Below, one piece after another: positions 8,992 to 20,183 of a DNA stretch of 64,000 bases. The notes beneath the pieces are model-generated. The model was not told the DNA's origin and did not search any database. It saw only the letters and a program-made list of their open reading frames with translations. The position numbers were made by a program, and so were the translations under genes. The stretch is from NCBI RefSeq assembly GCF_024300645.1, contig NZ_CP101291.1, forward strand, positions 2,046,001 to 2,110,000, read 5' to 3'. How positions within the stretch are numbered: the first letter of the stretch is position 1; every line of letters starts with the position of its first letter. The stretch comes from Alteromonas sp. LMIT006. Lineage in GTDB: Bacteria > Pseudomonadota > Gammaproteobacteria > Enterobacterales > Alteromonadaceae.

Positions 8992-9439
8992 TTTAGATGT
9001 GCAAATTGCGGTTGATGCTTTGGATTTACCTCAACCAGAGCAAATTGAGCAATACATCCAAACCACATTAGAACAAATTCAGCATGATTGTGCTGAAATG
9101 TCAGTTCGATTCGTTTCTAAGACCGAATCACAACAGCTCAATCGCGAGTATCGGGGCAAAGACAAACCGACAAATGTTCTGTCGTTCCCCTCTGATTTGC
9201 CCGATTTTATTCCCTCCAATCACATTGGCGACTTGGTAATCTGTCACGATGTGGTCGTGTCTGAAGCGGCAGCTCAGCACAAATCGATAGCGGCACATTA
9301 TGCTCATATGATCGTCCATGGCACCTTGCATTGTTTGGGCTTTGACCATATTAAAGATGATGAAGCTGAGTTAATGGAATCACATGAAATTGCCATATTA
9401 GCGCAATTAGGTATTGACGATCCCTACAACACAGATTAA
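8981..9439 (+). CDS. ybeY: Endoribonuclease YbeY (rRNA maturation factor)
   Basis: A metal-dependent single-strand RNase required for 16S rRNA 3' maturation and ribosome quality control. The zinc-binding motif is complete: VHGTLHCLGFDH, matching HGxLHxxGyDH. Also present is NREYRGKDKPTNVLSFP, the conserved central strand. ATG at 8981 gives 152 residues, close to the usual 155, and overlaps the end of ybeZ by 11 bases, so translation is probably coupled. Confidence 0.96.
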   Translation: MQIDLDVQIAVDALDLPQPEQIEQYIQTTLEQIQHDCAEMSVRFVSKTESQQLNREYRGKDKPTNVLSFPSDLPDFIPSNHIGDLVICHDVVVSEAAAQHKSIAAHYAHMIVHGTLHCLGFDHIKDDEAELMESHEIAILAQLGIDDPYNTD

Positions 9440-9481
9440 TTTAGATATTGTATTTTTTGCTAAGGTAAACAAAATAAAGTC

Positions 9482-10357
9482 ATGAACGACGACAATCCCC
9501 ACTCTAGTAACGGTTCTGCGCAAAGCAAAAGCTTTTTTGAAAAAATAAAAGACACGTTTAGCCCAGAACCGCAAAGCACGGAAGACCTCGTAGAAGTCAT
9601 CTCAGAGGCCCAACAAAATGACGTCATTGACCCACAAACACGGGAAATGATAGAAGGCGTTATCAACGTAGGCAATATCAAAGTTCGCGATATTATGATT
9701 CCTCGGGCTCAGATGATCACTATCAATATTGAAGATAAAGTCGAAGACTTTTTACCCCAAGTACTAGAATCCGCACACAGCCGTTTTCCAGTGATCAGTG
9801 AAGACAAAGACCATATCGAAGGTATTTTGCTTGCTAAAGACATGCTCAGTTATGCCTTTAACAGTGATGCCACCTTTGAGCTCAAAGATGTGTTACGCGA
9901 TGCCGTCATTATCCCTGAATCCAAACGAGTGGATATTTTATTAAAAGAGTTTCGTCAGCAGCGCTATCACATGGCGATTGTGGTCGACGAATACGGTGGT
10001 GTATCGGGTCTAGTGACCATTGAGGATATTTTGGAACTCATTGTTGGAGAAATCGAAGACGAACACGACGATGACGAAAATAGCATCGATGGTATACGCC
10101 CTCTTAACAAGCATACTTATTCAGTCAAGGCCCTCACGCCTTTGGATGATTTTAATGCCTTTTTTGAAACCCAATTCAATGAAGAAGAAGCCGATACTAT
10201 TGGTGGCATTGTTCTAAAAGGCTTTGGTCATATGCCCGACAGTGGTGAAAAGGTAAAAATTAACGGCATTGAATTCAAAGTCACTCACGCTGATAAGCGT
10301 CGTATCGTACAACTCAAAGTCACTTTACCAGACGTACCAAACGAGACCCCGGCCTAA
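9482..10357 (+). CDS. corC: CorC/YbeX-type CBS-domain transport regulator
   Basis: A 291-residue soluble protein of the CorC/HlyC family: a short N-terminal region, the [10 protein letters not shown] motif that opens the first CBS domain, a second CBS domain containing [20 protein letters not shown], an acidic linker ([10 protein letters not shown]) and the C-terminal CorC_HlyC transporter-associated domain. It is implicated in magnesium/cobalt efflux and recently in ribosome metabolism (E. coli YbeX). Its TAA shares its last base with the ATG of lnt. Confidence 0.93.
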   Translation: MNDDNPHSSNGSAQSKSFFEKIKDTFSPEPQSTEDLVEVISEAQQNDVIDPQTREMIEGVINVGNIKVRDIMIPRAQMITINIEDKVEDFLPQVLESAHSRFPVISEDKDHIEGILLAKDMLSYAFNSDATFELKDVLRDAVIIPESKRVDILLKEFRQQRYHMAIVVDEYGGVSGLVTIEDILELIVGEIEDEHDDDENSIDGIRPLNKHTYSVKALTPLDDFNAFFETQFNEEEADTIGGIVLKGFGHMPDSGEKVKINGIEFKVTHADKRRIVQLKVTLPDVPNETPA

Positions 10358-11925
10358 TGCCCAAGCATTTACCACAGTGGTTAGCGCCTCTGTGGCGTCA
10401 AATGATCATGGCCCTAGTCTGCGGTGCCATGATGACACTGATTTATGCACCATTTGAGCATGGGCTGTTGGTGTTTTTTATTTTACCGGTTTGGTTTTAC
10501 CTCATATTGCGTTCTCAAGCACCTGGCAAAGTGGGCTTTGCTTTTGGCATGGGCTGGTTTGGTGCCGGTATAAGCTGGGTACATGTATCGATTGCTGATT
10601 ATGGTGGAGTGCCATTATTAGTATCATTGGCTTTAATGGGGGTATTATGTAGCTATCTGGCACTCTTCCCCGCGCTATTTGCTCGTTTGTTAGCATGGGT
10701 GAATCAACACAGTCAGCAACAGCTATTGCCGACCTTATTAGCCGCCCCCATCTTTTGGTATGCCGTTGAATATTTACGCGGTATCTTATTGACAGGTTTT
10801 CCATGGCTATCACTTGGTTACAGTCAGATAAATGGTTCGGCACATGCGACGCACCTCATTCCCATCTTTGGCGAGTTAGGCACTAGTGCGTGGATAGTAT
10901 TGGTATGTATTTGTTTAACACCAGCCACTAATCGTTATCTTTGGCGTCACGCCATTGAACCCAAATCAAATGGACTCTTTGCGCTCGGCTTGTTTTTGGC
11001 TGTTTTCATGAAATACACCAATTGGCATTGGGAAATTGAAGATCCACAACAATCTGTAAATCTCGCGTTAGTTCAAGGCAACATTCCGCAATCTCTGCGC
11101 TGGGTACCAGAAGAAGACGCCAACACCATGAATAAGTATCTTTCCATGACACAAGCATTATGGGACACACATGACGTCATCATTTGGCCTGAAGCGGCTA
11201 TTCCGCAATTAGAACCGCTTGCTGATGATTATCTCGCTGCATTACAACAACAGAGTATGGCATCGGATACCCCCTTGATCACTGGGATCCTTAATTATCG
11301 GGTGCCAACGAATGAAGCGTTTAATAATGTCATTGTCATTGATAAGCAATATACCTATGAGCATGCTAATCGCTATGCCAAACATCATTTGTTACCTATT
11401 GGTGAATTTGTTCCTTTTGAAGGGGTTTTGCGTAAATTGGCGCCTATTTTTGATTTACCTATGTCATCATTTACCCGCGGGGCGTATTTACAACCTAATT
11501 TACAAGCAGGGTCACTGTCACTCACCACCGCACTTTGCTATGAAATATTATTTGCCAGACAAGTGCGTGATAATCTCACGCCCAAAACAAATGCCATATT
11601 GACGTTAAGTAATGATGCCTGGTTTGGTGCCTCTCATGGTCCTTATCAACACATGCAAATCGCACAGATCAGAGCGCTTGAATTAGGGCTGCCGGTGATT
11701 CGAGCGACCAATAATGGGATCACCGGCGTTATTGATCATTATGGGCGGGTTACAGCACAACTTGAGCAATTTTCAACCTCACATCTTAGTTACGCGTTAC
11801 CATTAAAAAAGCGACATACCCCTTATTTTTACTTTGGTGAGGCAATAAATATGATTTGGCTAGGGATCATGCTCATGATTGCGGTATACTGCATGGTAAC
11901 AACACGAAAACAGACGTTACAATAA
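10357..11925 (+). CDS. lnt: Apolipoprotein N-acyltransferase
   Basis: Lnt adds the third acyl chain to lipoproteins at the outer face of the inner membrane. The 522 residues show about six N-terminal membrane segments, then a nitrilase-fold periplasmic domain with the expected catalytic triad: Glu in IIWPEAAIPQ, Lys in YAKHHLLPIGEFVPFE and Cys in TALCYEILFARQ. A final hydrophobic helix anchors the C terminus. It overlaps corC by one base. The block ends here; no terminator is obvious before the next gene at 11954. Confidence 0.96.
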   Translation: MPKHLPQWLAPLWRQMIMALVCGAMMTLIYAPFEHGLLVFFILPVWFYLILRSQAPGKVGFAFGMGWFGAGISWVHVSIADYGGVPLLVSLALMGVLCSYLALFPALFARLLAWVNQHSQQQLLPTLLAAPIFWYAVEYLRGILLTGFPWLSLGYSQINGSAHATHLIPIFGELGTSAWIVLVCICLTPATNRYLWRHAIEPKSNGLFALGLFLAVFMKYTNWHWEIEDPQQSVNLALVQGNIPQSLRWVPEEDANTMNKYLSMTQALWDTHDVIIWPEAAIPQLEPLADDYLAALQQQSMASDTPLITGILNYRVPTNEAFNNVIVIDKQYTYEHANRYAKHHLLPIGEFVPFEGVLRKLAPIFDLPMSSFTRGAYLQPNLQAGSLSLTTALCYEILFARQVRDNLTPKTNAILTLSNDAWFGASHGPYQHMQIAQIRALELGLPVIRATNNGITGVIDHYGRVTAQLEQFSTSHLSYALPLKKRHTPYFYFGEAINMIWLGIMLMIAVYCMVTTRKQTLQ

Positions 11926-11953
11926 CAATAATCACCTCATTTTAGGGAACACA

Positions 11954-13258
11954 ATGATTAAAATTACCAAGCATCTTATCATCGGCCTCTCTTCATTTTG
12001 TTTGTTTCACTCTTTTGCCTTCGCTGACTCCATCAAAGTCCTGAAAGCGGATAAACTTATCTCGGTAAGGGATGGCAAGGTTTATCCAAAACCGGTAGTG
12101 ATTGTTACTGATAATGTGATCACGCAAGTAGGTCAACAAGGTGATATGAGCATCCCTTCTGACGCTACTGTGATTGATTTAAGTGGGCATACCTTAATGC
12201 CAGGTCTAATGGATATGCATGTTCATCTCACCTCTGATGCCAATATTCATGGTTATAAGCGCTTGCAACGCGATACCTCCCGTGCAGCCATTACTGGCGT
12301 CGTCAAAGCCAAGCGTACCTTGATGGCTGGTTTTACCACAGTGCGCAATGTGGGTGCACCAAACTATGCCGATGTAGCGTTGCGTAATGCCATCAACGAT
12401 GGTGATGTACTGGGCCCTCGAATGTTCGTCTCAGGTCCGTCGATCGGCGTCACTGGCGGTCATTGTGACAATAACTTATTGCCGTTCGAATACGATGTCA
12501 CTTCAGAAGGTGTGGCTGACGGTCCATGGGCGATGAGAGCAAAGGTCCGTCAAAATATCAAATACGGCGCCGATGTCATCAAGTTTTGCGCGACCGGCGG
12601 GGTGTTATCCAAAGGCACCAAAGTTGGCGCACAACAGCTTACCTTTGAAGAAATGAAGGCGTTGATTGACGAAGCACATCTACGCGGGCTGACTGTTGCA
12701 GCACATGCACACGGTACAGATGGGATCAAAACCGCCATTCAAGCTGGGGTGGACTCGGTTGAGCACAGTTCATTTTTGGATGAAGAAGCCATCGCCCTAG
12801 CAGTCAAACACGGTACTTACCTATCTATGGATATTTATGTGACAGAATATATCCTTGGCGAAGGTGAGAAAGCTGGTATTTTAGAAGAAAGTCTTGCCAA
12901 AGAAAGAACCGTAGGCAAACGTCAACGCGAAAGCTTTACCAACGCGTTGAAGGCAGGTGTAAAAATGGTTTTTGGGTCTGACGCTGGCGTATATCCACAT
13001 GGTGATAATGGCAAGCAATTTGCGCGAATGGTGCAATTTGGCATGACCCCGATGCAAGCCATTCAATCCGCAACGATAGCCCCTGCGACCTTAATCAACA
13101 AGGAAAGCACACTCGGCAGTATTGATGTCGGTAAAGTTGCTGATATTTTAGCCGTATCAAATGATGTTCTTAACGATATCAGCGTGTTAGAAAATATCCC
13201 ATTTGTCATGAAGGACGGCATTGTGGTCAAGGATCACATAGGAAACACGGTACAATAA
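11954..13258 (+). CDS. Exported metal-dependent amidohydrolase (prolidase/imidazolonepropionase-like)
   Basis: 434 residues with a signal peptide ending FAFADS. A complete amidohydrolase metal site is visible: MDMHVHL (His89, His91), a Lys in ADVIKFCATGG that is carboxylated in relatives, AAHAHG, SVEHSSF and the catalytic Asp in FGSDAGVYPHG. This pattern matches the subfamily of periplasmic Xaa-Pro dipeptidase-like and Arg/Lys carboxypeptidase-like amidohydrolases. The exact peptide substrate is not decidable from sequence. AGGGAA lies upstream of the ATG, and the gene follows lnt by 28 bases, so it may share its transcript or have its own promoter. Confidence 0.88.
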   Translation: MIKITKHLIIGLSSFCLFHSFAFADSIKVLKADKLISVRDGKVYPKPVVIVTDNVITQVGQQGDMSIPSDATVIDLSGHTLMPGLMDMHVHLTSDANIHGYKRLQRDTSRAAITGVVKAKRTLMAGFTTVRNVGAPNYADVALRNAINDGDVLGPRMFVSGPSIGVTGGHCDNNLLPFEYDVTSEGVADGPWAMRAKVRQNIKYGADVIKFCATGGVLSKGTKVGAQQLTFEEMKALIDEAHLRGLTVAAHAHGTDGIKTAIQAGVDSVEHSSFLDEEAIALAVKHGTYLSMDIYVTEYILGEGEKAGILEESLAKERTVGKRQRESFTNALKAGVKMVFGSDAGVYPHGDNGKQFARMVQFGMTPMQAIQSATIAPATLINKESTLGSIDVGKVADILAVSNDVLNDISVLENIPFVMKDGIVVKDHIGNTVQ

Positions 13259-13356
13259 GCATTTTACGACTTTCGTCGCACAGTGGTCGGTCTTGTTGCA
13301 CCGAACATGACTTGGGAAAATAACGGACGTTAATACCGCAATAACTAGAGAAATAC

Positions 13357-15006
13357 ATGCTCGCACTGAACAAACTTTCGCTTAATAATCTACGAGGCGA
13401 TCTTCTAGGGGGTTTAACCGCTGCCATTGTCTCTTTGCCTCTAGCCCTTACTTTTGGTGTCGCCTCGGGCGCTGGCGCTGAAGCAGGTTTGTATGGCGCT
13501 ATTTTAATCGGGTTATTTGCCTCGCTGTTTGGTGGCACATCCACGCTTATATCGGAGCCTACAGGCCCTATGACGGTCGTTATGACCGCTGTCGTAAGTT
13601 CTCTTATCGCGTCTAATCCCGATAAAGGCATGGCAATGGCGTTTACCGTCGTGATGATGGCTGGTGCTTTTCAGATATTTTTTGGTTATTTAAAACTCGG
13701 TAAATACATTACTTTAATGCCCTACTCTGTGGTATCTGGCTTTATGTCTGGCATTGGTGTCATACTGATTTTACTGCAACTTGCACCTGCGCTAGGGCAA
13801 TCAGCGCCCGCTGGCGGTGTGATTGGCACAATCAGTCACATCCCTGAGCTATTGAGTAATATTCGCTTGCCTGAGTTAATGCTGTTTAGCATGACGTTGG
13901 TCGTGTTGTTTTTGACCCCTGCCAAATATAAAAAGTACATCCCGCCCCAATTGATTGCTCTAGTATTTATTACTTTGTTATCGGTGCTGTTTTTTAGCAA
14001 CGGTGGCATCAATCGCATTGGCGAAATCGACGTATCTTTGCCGTCGATGGTTATGCCCTATTTCACGCAAGAAGAACTGCGTATGATGCTCATTGATGCC
14101 ATGGTGTTAGGTATGCTGGGATGTATCGATTCGATGCTAACCTCGGTCATTGCCGATAACTTAACGCGTACCGAGCACAACTCCAACAAAGAACTAGTGG
14201 GTCAAGGTTTGGGGAATATTATGTCTGGCCTCTTTGGTGGTCTACCCGGTGCGGGTGCTACCATGGGGACGGTGGTCAATATTCAATCTGGAGGACGCAC
14301 TGCCCTCTCTGGCGTGTTCCGAGTAGCGGTGTTGGTTGTTGCCGTGTTTGGCGCAGCGTCCCTGATTGAAACCATTCCCTTAGCCGTGCTGGCAGCCATT
14401 GCCGTAAAAGTGGGTGTGGATATCCTTGATTGGTCCTTTATCAAACGTGCCCATCGCGTGTCTCGCCACTCTACCCTAATCATGTACGCGGTATTACTAT
14501 TAACGGTGTTTGTCGACTTGATTGTGGCGGTAGGCGTCGGTGTCTTTATCGCGAATGTCATCATCATTGAAAAGCTTTCTGCCGTTGAAGCACAGAAAAT
14601 CAAAGCGATGTCGGATGTGGATGATGAAATCCCATTAAATGATGAACAACGCGAATTGTTGAACAGTGCTCAAGGTCGTTTGTTGTTTTTCTATCTGTCT
14701 GGGGCGATGATCTTTGGTGTTTCAAAAGCGCTTGCGCGTGAACGTAAAAACATTGAAAGTCATGATGCTGTTATCTTTGATATCAGCCATGTTTCTTTGC
14801 TCGATGACACAATGACGCTTTCTCTAGAAAATGTCATTCTTGAAGCAGTAGATATGGGCAAACATGTTACGATTGTTGTGCGTACTGATGAAGCTAAAGC
14901 CAAACTGATGCAAGTAGGATTAGAAGCACATCTTTCGGATGAACATTTTACTAACTCTCGTACCAAAGCTTTAGAGCGCAGCACTCAGTTTCTAAACAGC
15001 TATTAA
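13357..15006 (+). CDS. SulP-family inorganic anion transporter
   Basis: 549 residues: a hydrophobic core of roughly eleven to fourteen segments followed by a C-terminal STAS domain (about residue 440 onward, with VIFDISHVSLLDDTMTLSL). N-terminal DLLGGLTAAIVSLPLALTFG and TGPMTVVMTA are typical SulP signatures. Members move sulfate, bicarbonate or C4-dicarboxylates, usually with sodium or protons. The ion cannot be assigned here; no carbonic anhydrase gene is adjacent. The 98 bases before it hold no clear promoter. It converges on greA. Confidence 0.9.
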   Translation: MLALNKLSLNNLRGDLLGGLTAAIVSLPLALTFGVASGAGAEAGLYGAILIGLFASLFGGTSTLISEPTGPMTVVMTAVVSSLIASNPDKGMAMAFTVVMMAGAFQIFFGYLKLGKYITLMPYSVVSGFMSGIGVILILLQLAPALGQSAPAGGVIGTISHIPELLSNIRLPELMLFSMTLVVLFLTPAKYKKYIPPQLIALVFITLLSVLFFSNGGINRIGEIDVSLPSMVMPYFTQEELRMMLIDAMVLGMLGCIDSMLTSVIADNLTRTEHNSNKELVGQGLGNIMSGLFGGLPGAGATMGTVVNIQSGGRTALSGVFRVAVLVVAVFGAASLIETIPLAVLAAIAVKVGVDILDWSFIKRAHRVSRHSTLIMYAVLLLTVFVDLIVAVGVGVFIANVIIIEKLSAVEAQKIKAMSDVDDEIPLNDEQRELLNSAQGRLLFFYLSGAMIFGVSKALARERKNIESHDAVIFDISHVSLLDDTMTLSLENVILEAVDMGKHVTIVVRTDEAKAKLMQVGLEAHLSDEHFTNSRTKALERSTQFLNSY

Positions 15007-15028
15007 AAAAGCCACCGCGTTAGGTGGC
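15005..15028 (-). terminator. Rho-independent terminator after greA
   Basis: On the minus strand a GCCACC / GGTGGC stem with a six-base loop is followed by TTTTTT. It overlaps the stop of the convergent SulP gene. On the plus strand there is no T run after the stem, so it mainly serves greA. Confidence 0.8.
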
Positions 15029-15053
15029 TCATGCAAATATCAAAATTCCTAGT

Positions 15054-15530
15054 TTAGTTGTGCTCAACTTCTAATATTTCAAACTCCACAACTCCTTTGG
15101 GCGTTTGAATATTGACCACATCATCCACCATTTTACCAATCAAGCCACGAGCAATCGGCGAGTTAACAGAAATCAGATTATTTTTAATGTCGGCTTCATC
15201 ATCGCCCACAATCCGATATGTAATCTCTTCATCCGTATCGCAGTTCAATATGGTCACGGTGACGCCAAAAATGACCTTCCCTGTATTAGGAATACTGGCA
15301 ACGTCAATCACTTGAGCGTTCGACAACTTACCTTCGATGTCTTGAATACGCCCTTCGCAAAAACTCTGTTGCTCACGCGCAGCATGATATTCAGCGTTCT
15401 CTTTTAAATCGCCGTGCTCGCGAGCTTCCGCAATCGCTTGAATAATTTGTGGGCGCTTGACCGACTTGAGTTCGTTCAGCTCTGCACGAAGTGCTTCTGC
15501 ACCTTGCACCGTCATTGGAAATTGTGTCAT
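15054..15530 (-). CDS. greA: Transcription elongation factor GreA
   Basis: GreA stimulates cleavage of backtracked RNA in stalled RNA polymerase. It has 158 residues, the standard length. The N-terminal coiled coil contains the conserved tip acidic pair in [18 protein letters not shown] (the DLxENAEY motif), and the C-terminal FKBP-like domain ends [13 protein letters not shown]. It lies downstream of carB, but a strong terminator between the two suggests largely separate transcription. Confidence 0.97.
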   Translation of the reverse strand: MTQFPMTVQGAEALRAELNELKSVKRPQIIQAIAEAREHGDLKENAEYHAAREQQSFCEGRIQDIEGKLSNAQVIDVASIPNTGKVIFGVTVTILNCDTDEEITYRIVGDDEADIKNNLISVNSPIARGLIGKMVDDVVNIQTPKGVVEFEILEVEHN

Positions 15531-15569
15531 GGCTAATTCCTTGTTCTTTTGATTTTGTCATAACATTAG

Positions 15570-15616
15570 AACAAAAATGCGCCCTATCCTTGTTAAGCAT
15601 AAGGCGCATTTGTTAT
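15570..15616 (-). terminator. Rho-independent terminator between carB and greA
   Basis: On the minus strand AAATGCGCC and GGCGCATTT form a nine-pair stem with a loop of about 19 bases, followed by TTGTTC-type T-rich sequence. It sits about 50 bases after the carB stop and before the greA start. On the plus strand the same hairpin is followed by TGTTATTTT, so weak bidirectional action is possible. Confidence 0.7.
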
Positions 15617-15661
15617 TTTGAAGGTATTTTAAATGGCTTTAAACCATTTGTCACCTGTGAT

Positions 15662-18600
15662 TTAGGCGTTGTTCACCTGCTCATGAAGCTCTTGAACAGA
15701 TGTCACACGTGCCCGATCATCCGCTTCTTTAGAATTGATGGTCGCAAACGCCGCATTCAATGTCGTCGTATAAGTCACTTTATTTAACAGTGCTTCTTTA
15801 CGAATGTACACAGAATCGGTGATCGCTTGACGCCCTTCAGTGGTGTTAATGATATAAGCATATTCACCATTTTTGATGGCATCGACGATATTAGGACGGC
15901 CTTCTGAAACCTTATTGACAACGGCCACGTCTGTCACACCGGCATCATACAGTGCCGTTGCAGTACCACGAGTCGCTTCTAACTCATAACCACGTTCCAG
16001 CATTAATTTTGCCAGTTCGACCAAACGGACTTTGTCATTGTTACGCACGGACAAGAGTGCTTTGCCCCCTGTTGGAATTGGGCTAGATGCCCCCAAGTTC
16101 GCTTTGGCGTACGCCTCTTCAAACGTTTCACCAACACCCATGACCTCACCAGTAGAGCGCATTTCAGGACCTAGTAATGGATCAACACCTTGGAACTTCG
16201 CAAATGGCAAGACGACTTCCTTGACCGAGTAAAACGGCGGAATAATCTCATCTGTGACACCTTGGCTCGCCAATGACTGACCTGCCATGGCACGTGCTGC
16301 CACTTTGGCACATGCTCGACCGGTCGCTTTTGAAACAAACGGCACGGTACGCGCAGCACGAGGGTTTACCTCAATCAAGTAAACTTCATTGTCTTTAACC
16401 GCAAACTGGGTATTCATTAAGCCAATAACACCTAACTCAAGCGCCATTGCTTTGACTTGGTCACGCATGACCTGTTGAATCTCAGGTGATAATGAATATG
16501 GAGGCAGTGAACAGGCTGAATCACCAGAGTGAACCCCTGCTTGTTCGATGTGTTCCATAATGCCACCAATCACGACATCAGTGCCATCGCAGATCGCATC
16601 GATGTCAATTTCAATCGCATCATCTAAGAAACGGTCGAGTAATACGGGAGAATCATTTGAGACTTTTACCGCTTCATTGAGGTAACGCTTCAAATCTTTC
16701 ATGTCATAAACGATTTCCATGGCTCGACCACCTAATACATAAGATGGACGTACAACTAATGGAAAGCCAATATTTTCCGCTTCGGCTAACGCTTGTTCCA
16801 TATTGGATACGGTGGCATTTGCAGGCTGTTTTAAGTTTAGCTTATTGACCATGTGCTGAAAACGCTCACGATCTTCGGCACGGTCAATGGCATCAGGTGA
16901 CGTTCCGATAATTGGCACACCATTGGCCTCAAGCGCCCGAGCGAGTTTAAGCGGAGTTTGACCACCGTATTGAACAATGACACCTTTAGGTTGTTCAACT
17001 CGCACAATTTCGAGTACGTCTTCTAACGTCACCGGCTCGAAATACAAACGGTCAGAAGTATCATAATCAGTTGAGACAGTTTCTGGATTACAGTTTACCA
17101 TGATGGTTTCGTAACCATCTTCACGCATCGCTAGAGCAGCATGCACACAACAGTAATCAAACTCAATGCCTTGACCGATGCGGTTAGGACCACCGCCTAA
17201 GACCATGATTTTATCTTTATCCGATGGGTTCGCTTCGCATTCTTCATCATAGGTAGAATACATATAAGCGGTGCTCGTGGAGAACTCTGCGGCACAGGTA
17301 TCAACACGTTTGTAGACTGGCTTGATATCCATTTTGAGACGCGTATCGCGAATATCATCTTCAGCCACATTAGTTAAAGCAGCTAAACGTGCATCTGAGA
17401 AGCCCTTACGCTTAAGTTTACGCATCAAGTCGGCTTCAATACCCGCTAAACCAATACGCTCGACAAGTTGTTCAAGTTGAATGATTTCTTCAAGTTGCAC
17501 CAAGTACCAGCGGTCAACATTGGTGTAACTAAATACTTCATCAACCGTCATTCCCATACGGAACGCATCACCAATGTAAAGGATTCGATCTGCACCTGGC
17601 TCGCGTAATTCATACATCAACGTCTGCTTTGCATCAGGGCTTTCTGGATCAAGAATGGGATCAAGACCATTAATGCCTACTTCAAGCCCACGCAAGGCCT
17701 TTTGTAACGATTCTTGCTGATTACGACCAATCGCCATCACCTCTCCCACAGATTTCATCTGTGTAGTCAAACGATCATTAGCACCGGCAAATTTTTCAAA
17801 GTTAAAACGCGGGATCTTGGTCACAACGTAGTCGATGGCCGGCTCGAATGATGCAGGCGTTAGACCACCGGTAATATCATTAGCAAGCTCATCTAAGGTA
17901 TAACCAACGGCTAATTTGGCCGCCACTTTGGCGATTGGGAAACCTGTGGCTTTTGAAGCTAATGCAGATGAACGTGACACACGGGGGTTCATCTCAATGA
18001 TGACCATGCGACCGTCTTTTGGATTCACGCCAAACTGTACGTTTGAACCGCCAGTTTCTACACCAATTTCACGTAACACCGCCATCGCTGCATTACGCAT
18101 AATTTGAAACTCTTTATCAGTCAGGGTTTGAGCAGGAGCCACCGTGATGGAATCACCGGTATGCACGCCCATGGCATCAAAGTTTTCAATGGTACACACA
18201 ATGATGCAGTTGTCCGCCTTATCACGGACCACTTCCATTTCATATTCTTTCCAACCGATGAGTGATTCATCGATTAATAACTCTGAAGTCGGTGACAAAT
18301 CGAGGCCGCGTGCACAGATTTCGTTAAATTCGTCAATGTTGTATGCAATACCACCGCCGGTCCCGCCCATGGTGAACGATGGGCGAATAATACACGGAAA
18401 GCCAATGCGACTTAACACGTCGTGAGCTTGCTCCATCGAGTGGGCGATTTCCGCACGAGGACACTCTAAGCCAATGTCTTTCATGGCTTTGTCGAAGCGT
18501 TCGCGGTCTTCTGCTTTATCAATCGCATCTGCCGTGGCACCAATTAATTCAACACCGTATTTTTCAAGTACACCGTATTTATTTAAATCAAGTGCACAGT

Positions 18601-18889
18601 TTAGTGCGGTCTGACCACCCATAGTTGGTAATACAACATCTGGGCGTTCTTTTTCGATGATCTTTTCAACTACTTCCCAATGAATAGGTTCGATGTAAGT
18701 TGCATCGGCCATTTCGGGATCGGTCATAATCGTCGCGGGATTTGAGTTCACCAAAATCACGCGATAACCTTCTTCACGCAATGCTTTACACGCTTGCGCC
18801 CCTGAATAATCAAATTCACAGGCTTGGCCAATCACAATAGGACCGGCACCTAAAATCAATATACTTTGTATGTCAGTACGTTTTGGCAT
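15662..18889 (-). CDS. carB: Carbamoyl-phosphate synthase large subunit
   Basis: CarB makes carbamoyl phosphate from bicarbonate, ammonia (channelled from CarA) and two ATP, feeding arginine and pyrimidine synthesis. It has 1075 residues, full length. Two homologous synthetase halves are visible ([20 protein letters not shown] at the start, [18 protein letters not shown] in the middle), each with ATP-grasp segments, plus a C-terminal MGS-like allosteric domain ([18 protein letters not shown]) that in E. coli binds UMP and ornithine. The start is eight bases after the carA stop, so they are one operon. Confidence 0.98.
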   Translation of the reverse strand: MPKRTDIQSILILGAGPIVIGQACEFDYSGAQACKALREEGYRVILVNSNPATIMTDPEMADATYIEPIHWEVVEKIIEKERPDVVLPTMGGQTALNCALDLNKYGVLEKYGVELIGATADAIDKAEDRERFDKAMKDIGLECPRAEIAHSMEQAHDVLSRIGFPCIIRPSFTMGGTGGGIAYNIDEFNEICARGLDLSPTSELLIDESLIGWKEYEMEVVRDKADNCIIVCTIENFDAMGVHTGDSITVAPAQTLTDKEFQIMRNAAMAVLREIGVETGGSNVQFGVNPKDGRMVIIEMNPRVSRSSALASKATGFPIAKVAAKLAVGYTLDELANDITGGLTPASFEPAIDYVVTKIPRFNFEKFAGANDRLTTQMKSVGEVMAIGRNQQESLQKALRGLEVGINGLDPILDPESPDAKQTLMYELREPGADRILYIGDAFRMGMTVDEVFSYTNVDRWYLVQLEEIIQLEQLVERIGLAGIEADLMRKLKRKGFSDARLAALTNVAEDDIRDTRLKMDIKPVYKRVDTCAAEFSTSTAYMYSTYDEECEANPSDKDKIMVLGGGPNRIGQGIEFDYCCVHAALAMREDGYETIMVNCNPETVSTDYDTSDRLYFEPVTLEDVLEIVRVEQPKGVIVQYGGQTPLKLARALEANGVPIIGTSPDAIDRAEDRERFQHMVNKLNLKQPANATVSNMEQALAEAENIGFPLVVRPSYVLGGRAMEIVYDMKDLKRYLNEAVKVSNDSPVLLDRFLDDAIEIDIDAICDGTDVVIGGIMEHIEQAGVHSGDSACSLPPYSLSPEIQQVMRDQVKAMALELGVIGLMNTQFAVKDNEVYLIEVNPRAARTVPFVSKATGRACAKVAARAMAGQSLASQGVTDEIIPPFYSVKEVVLPFAKFQGVDPLLGPEMRSTGEVMGVGETFEEAYAKANLGASSPIPTGGKALLSVRNNDKVRLVELAKLMLERGYELEATRGTATALYDAGVTDVAVVNKVSEGRPNIVDAIKNGEYAYIINTTEGRQAITDSVYIRKEALLNKVTYTTTLNAAFATINSKEADDRARVTSVQELHEQVNNA

Positions 18890-18897
18890 CTCAATTC

Positions 18898-20025
18898 CTA
18901 CTTGTGTTGCTCAATGAGTTCAATAAAGTGGTCAAATAACGGCGCTGCGTCATGTGGGCCAGGGCTTGCCTCTGGGTGTCCTTGAAAACTAAACGCGGGC
19001 TTATCAGTTAAATGAATGCCTTGTAATGAGCCATCAAATAATGATTTATGAGTCACTTTGATGTTTTCTGGCAAATTGTCTTCTTTTACCGCAAAACCAT
19101 GGTTTTGCGAGGTAATCATCACGACATTACGTTCTAAATCTTTGACTGGATGGTTTGCACCGTGATGACCAAATTTCATTTTTTCAGTTTGCGCGCCACT
19201 GGCAAGGGCTAATAATTGATGCCCCAAACAGATTCCAAAAATGGGTAAGCCCTTATCTAAGAACGTTTTAATTGCCTCAATGGCATAGGCACATGGCTCG
19301 GGATCACCTGGACCGTTAGATAAGAAAATACCATCAGGATTCAATGCCAGTACATCTTCAGCAGGCGTTTGCGCAGGCACAACCGTTAATTTACAGCCAC
19401 GTTCAACTAACATGCGCAAAATATTGTGTTTGGCACCAAAATCATAAGCCACTACGTGATGAGGTAAATCTTGTAGGTCTTTGCCGTAACCTTCACCTAA
19501 TGCCCACACACTGTCGTTCCAAATGTGCGGTTCAGAACACGTTACTTCCTTGGCTAAATCCATGCCTTTCAAACCAGCAAACGATTGAGCGTGTTCTAAC
19601 GCTTGGCTTTCATCAATGTCACCTGCCATAATGCAACCGTTTTGCGCACCTTTATCGCGTAATATACGAGTCAGTCGACGCGTATCAATATCAGCAATGC
19701 CAATGATATTGTTGGCCTGCAAATATTCAGAAAGCGTTTGTTCGTTACGGAAATTTGAAGCAATCAACGGTAAGTCGCGAATGACTAAGCCTTTTGCCCA
19801 AATACTAGTAGATTCCACGTCTTCGCTATTCGTACCTGTGTTGCCAATATGAGGATAAGTCAGCGTGATGATTTGTTCAGCGTAGGATGGATCAGTGAGA
19901 ATTTCTTGATAACCTGTCATTGAAGTATTAAACACTACTTCGCCAACAGCGTGGCCAGTGGCACCGATTGCGGTACCTTTAAAGACAGAACCGTCTTCTA
20001 ACACCAAAAGGGCAGAATGAGCCAA
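18898..20025 (-). CDS. carA: Carbamoyl-phosphate synthase small (glutaminase) subunit
   Basis: The glutaminase subunit, delivering ammonia to CarB. The nucleophile Cys is in [15 protein letters not shown] and the His/Glu pair in [14 protein letters not shown] longer open frame begins at 20058, but the TTG at 20025 is preferred: GGAGG lies five bases before it, and the resulting [15 protein letters not shown] lines up with the N terminus of E. coli CarA. That gives 375 residues against 382. The start codon lies one base after the stop of a 40-codon leader ORF that crosses a terminator hairpin, so transcription attenuation with translational coupling is likely (inference). Confidence 0.96.
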   Translation of the reverse strand: MAHSALLVLEDGSVFKGTAIGATGHAVGEVVFNTSMTGYQEILTDPSYAEQIITLTYPHIGNTGTNSEDVESTSIWAKGLVIRDLPLIASNFRNEQTLSEYLQANNIIGIADIDTRRLTRILRDKGAQNGCIMAGDIDESQALEHAQSFAGLKGMDLAKEVTCSEPHIWNDSVWALGEGYGKDLQDLPHHVVAYDFGAKHNILRMLVERGCKLTVVPAQTPAEDVLALNPDGIFLSNGPGDPEPCAYAIEAIKTFLDKGLPIFGICLGHQLLALASGAQTEKMKFGHHGANHPVKDLERNVVMITSQNHGFAVKEDNLPENIKVTHKSLFDGSLQGIHLTDKPAFSFQGHPEASPGPHDAAPLFDHFIELIEQHK

Positions 20026-20026
20026 G

Positions 20027-20149
20027 TCAACCTCCAGTCGTAGGATAACTAGGTGCAATCCTTAGATTACACATACAAAAAACGGGATAAAACATACTGA
20101 CATGTTCATCCCGTATAACATTCTTCGCGCTACTACTCGCCAAATCCAT
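20027..20149 (-). CDS. Putative carA leader peptide (40 aa)
   Basis: A 41-codon frame from ATG at 20149 to TGA at 20029-20027, beginning [10 protein letters not shown] and ending PSYPTTGG. It starts upstream of the terminator at 20077-20114, runs through it, and its last two sense codons (GGA GGT) are the carA Shine-Dalgarno sequence; the TGA ends one base before the carA TTG. This layout resembles the E. coli pyrBI leader (pyrL), in which ribosome-polymerase coupling over a leader ORF prevents termination. It has no run of Arg codons. No strong ribosome site precedes the ATG, and the ATG sits in a TCGCC / GGCGA hairpin loop, so translation is unproven. Confidence 0.45.
   Translation of the reverse strand: MDLASSSAKNVIRDEHVSMFYPVFCMCNLRIAPSYPTTGG
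20077..20114 (-). terminator. Intrinsic terminator / attenuator in the carA leader
   Basis: On the minus strand ACGGGAT-g-AACAT-loop-ATGTT-tt-ATCCCGT forms a long, nearly continuous stem with a six-base loop, followed by TTTTTG. It lies about 70 bases downstream of the likely carA -10 box and about 50 before the carA start. It therefore sits inside the leader and not at the end of a gene, which makes it a candidate attenuator. Confidence 0.75.
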
Positions 20150-20183
20150 GAGGCGATTTCGTTCTTGCAGGCAAATTAGCGAG

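Noticed and set aside
13259-13356. Small hairpin (CGAC / GTCG) between the amidohydrolase and SulP genes
   Set aside because: Four base pairs with no T run; too weak to call a terminator.
15391-15787. Plus- and minus-strand frames between greA and carB
   Set aside because: They overlap the ends of two certain genes and the terminator hairpin; no ribosome sites or recognisable domains.
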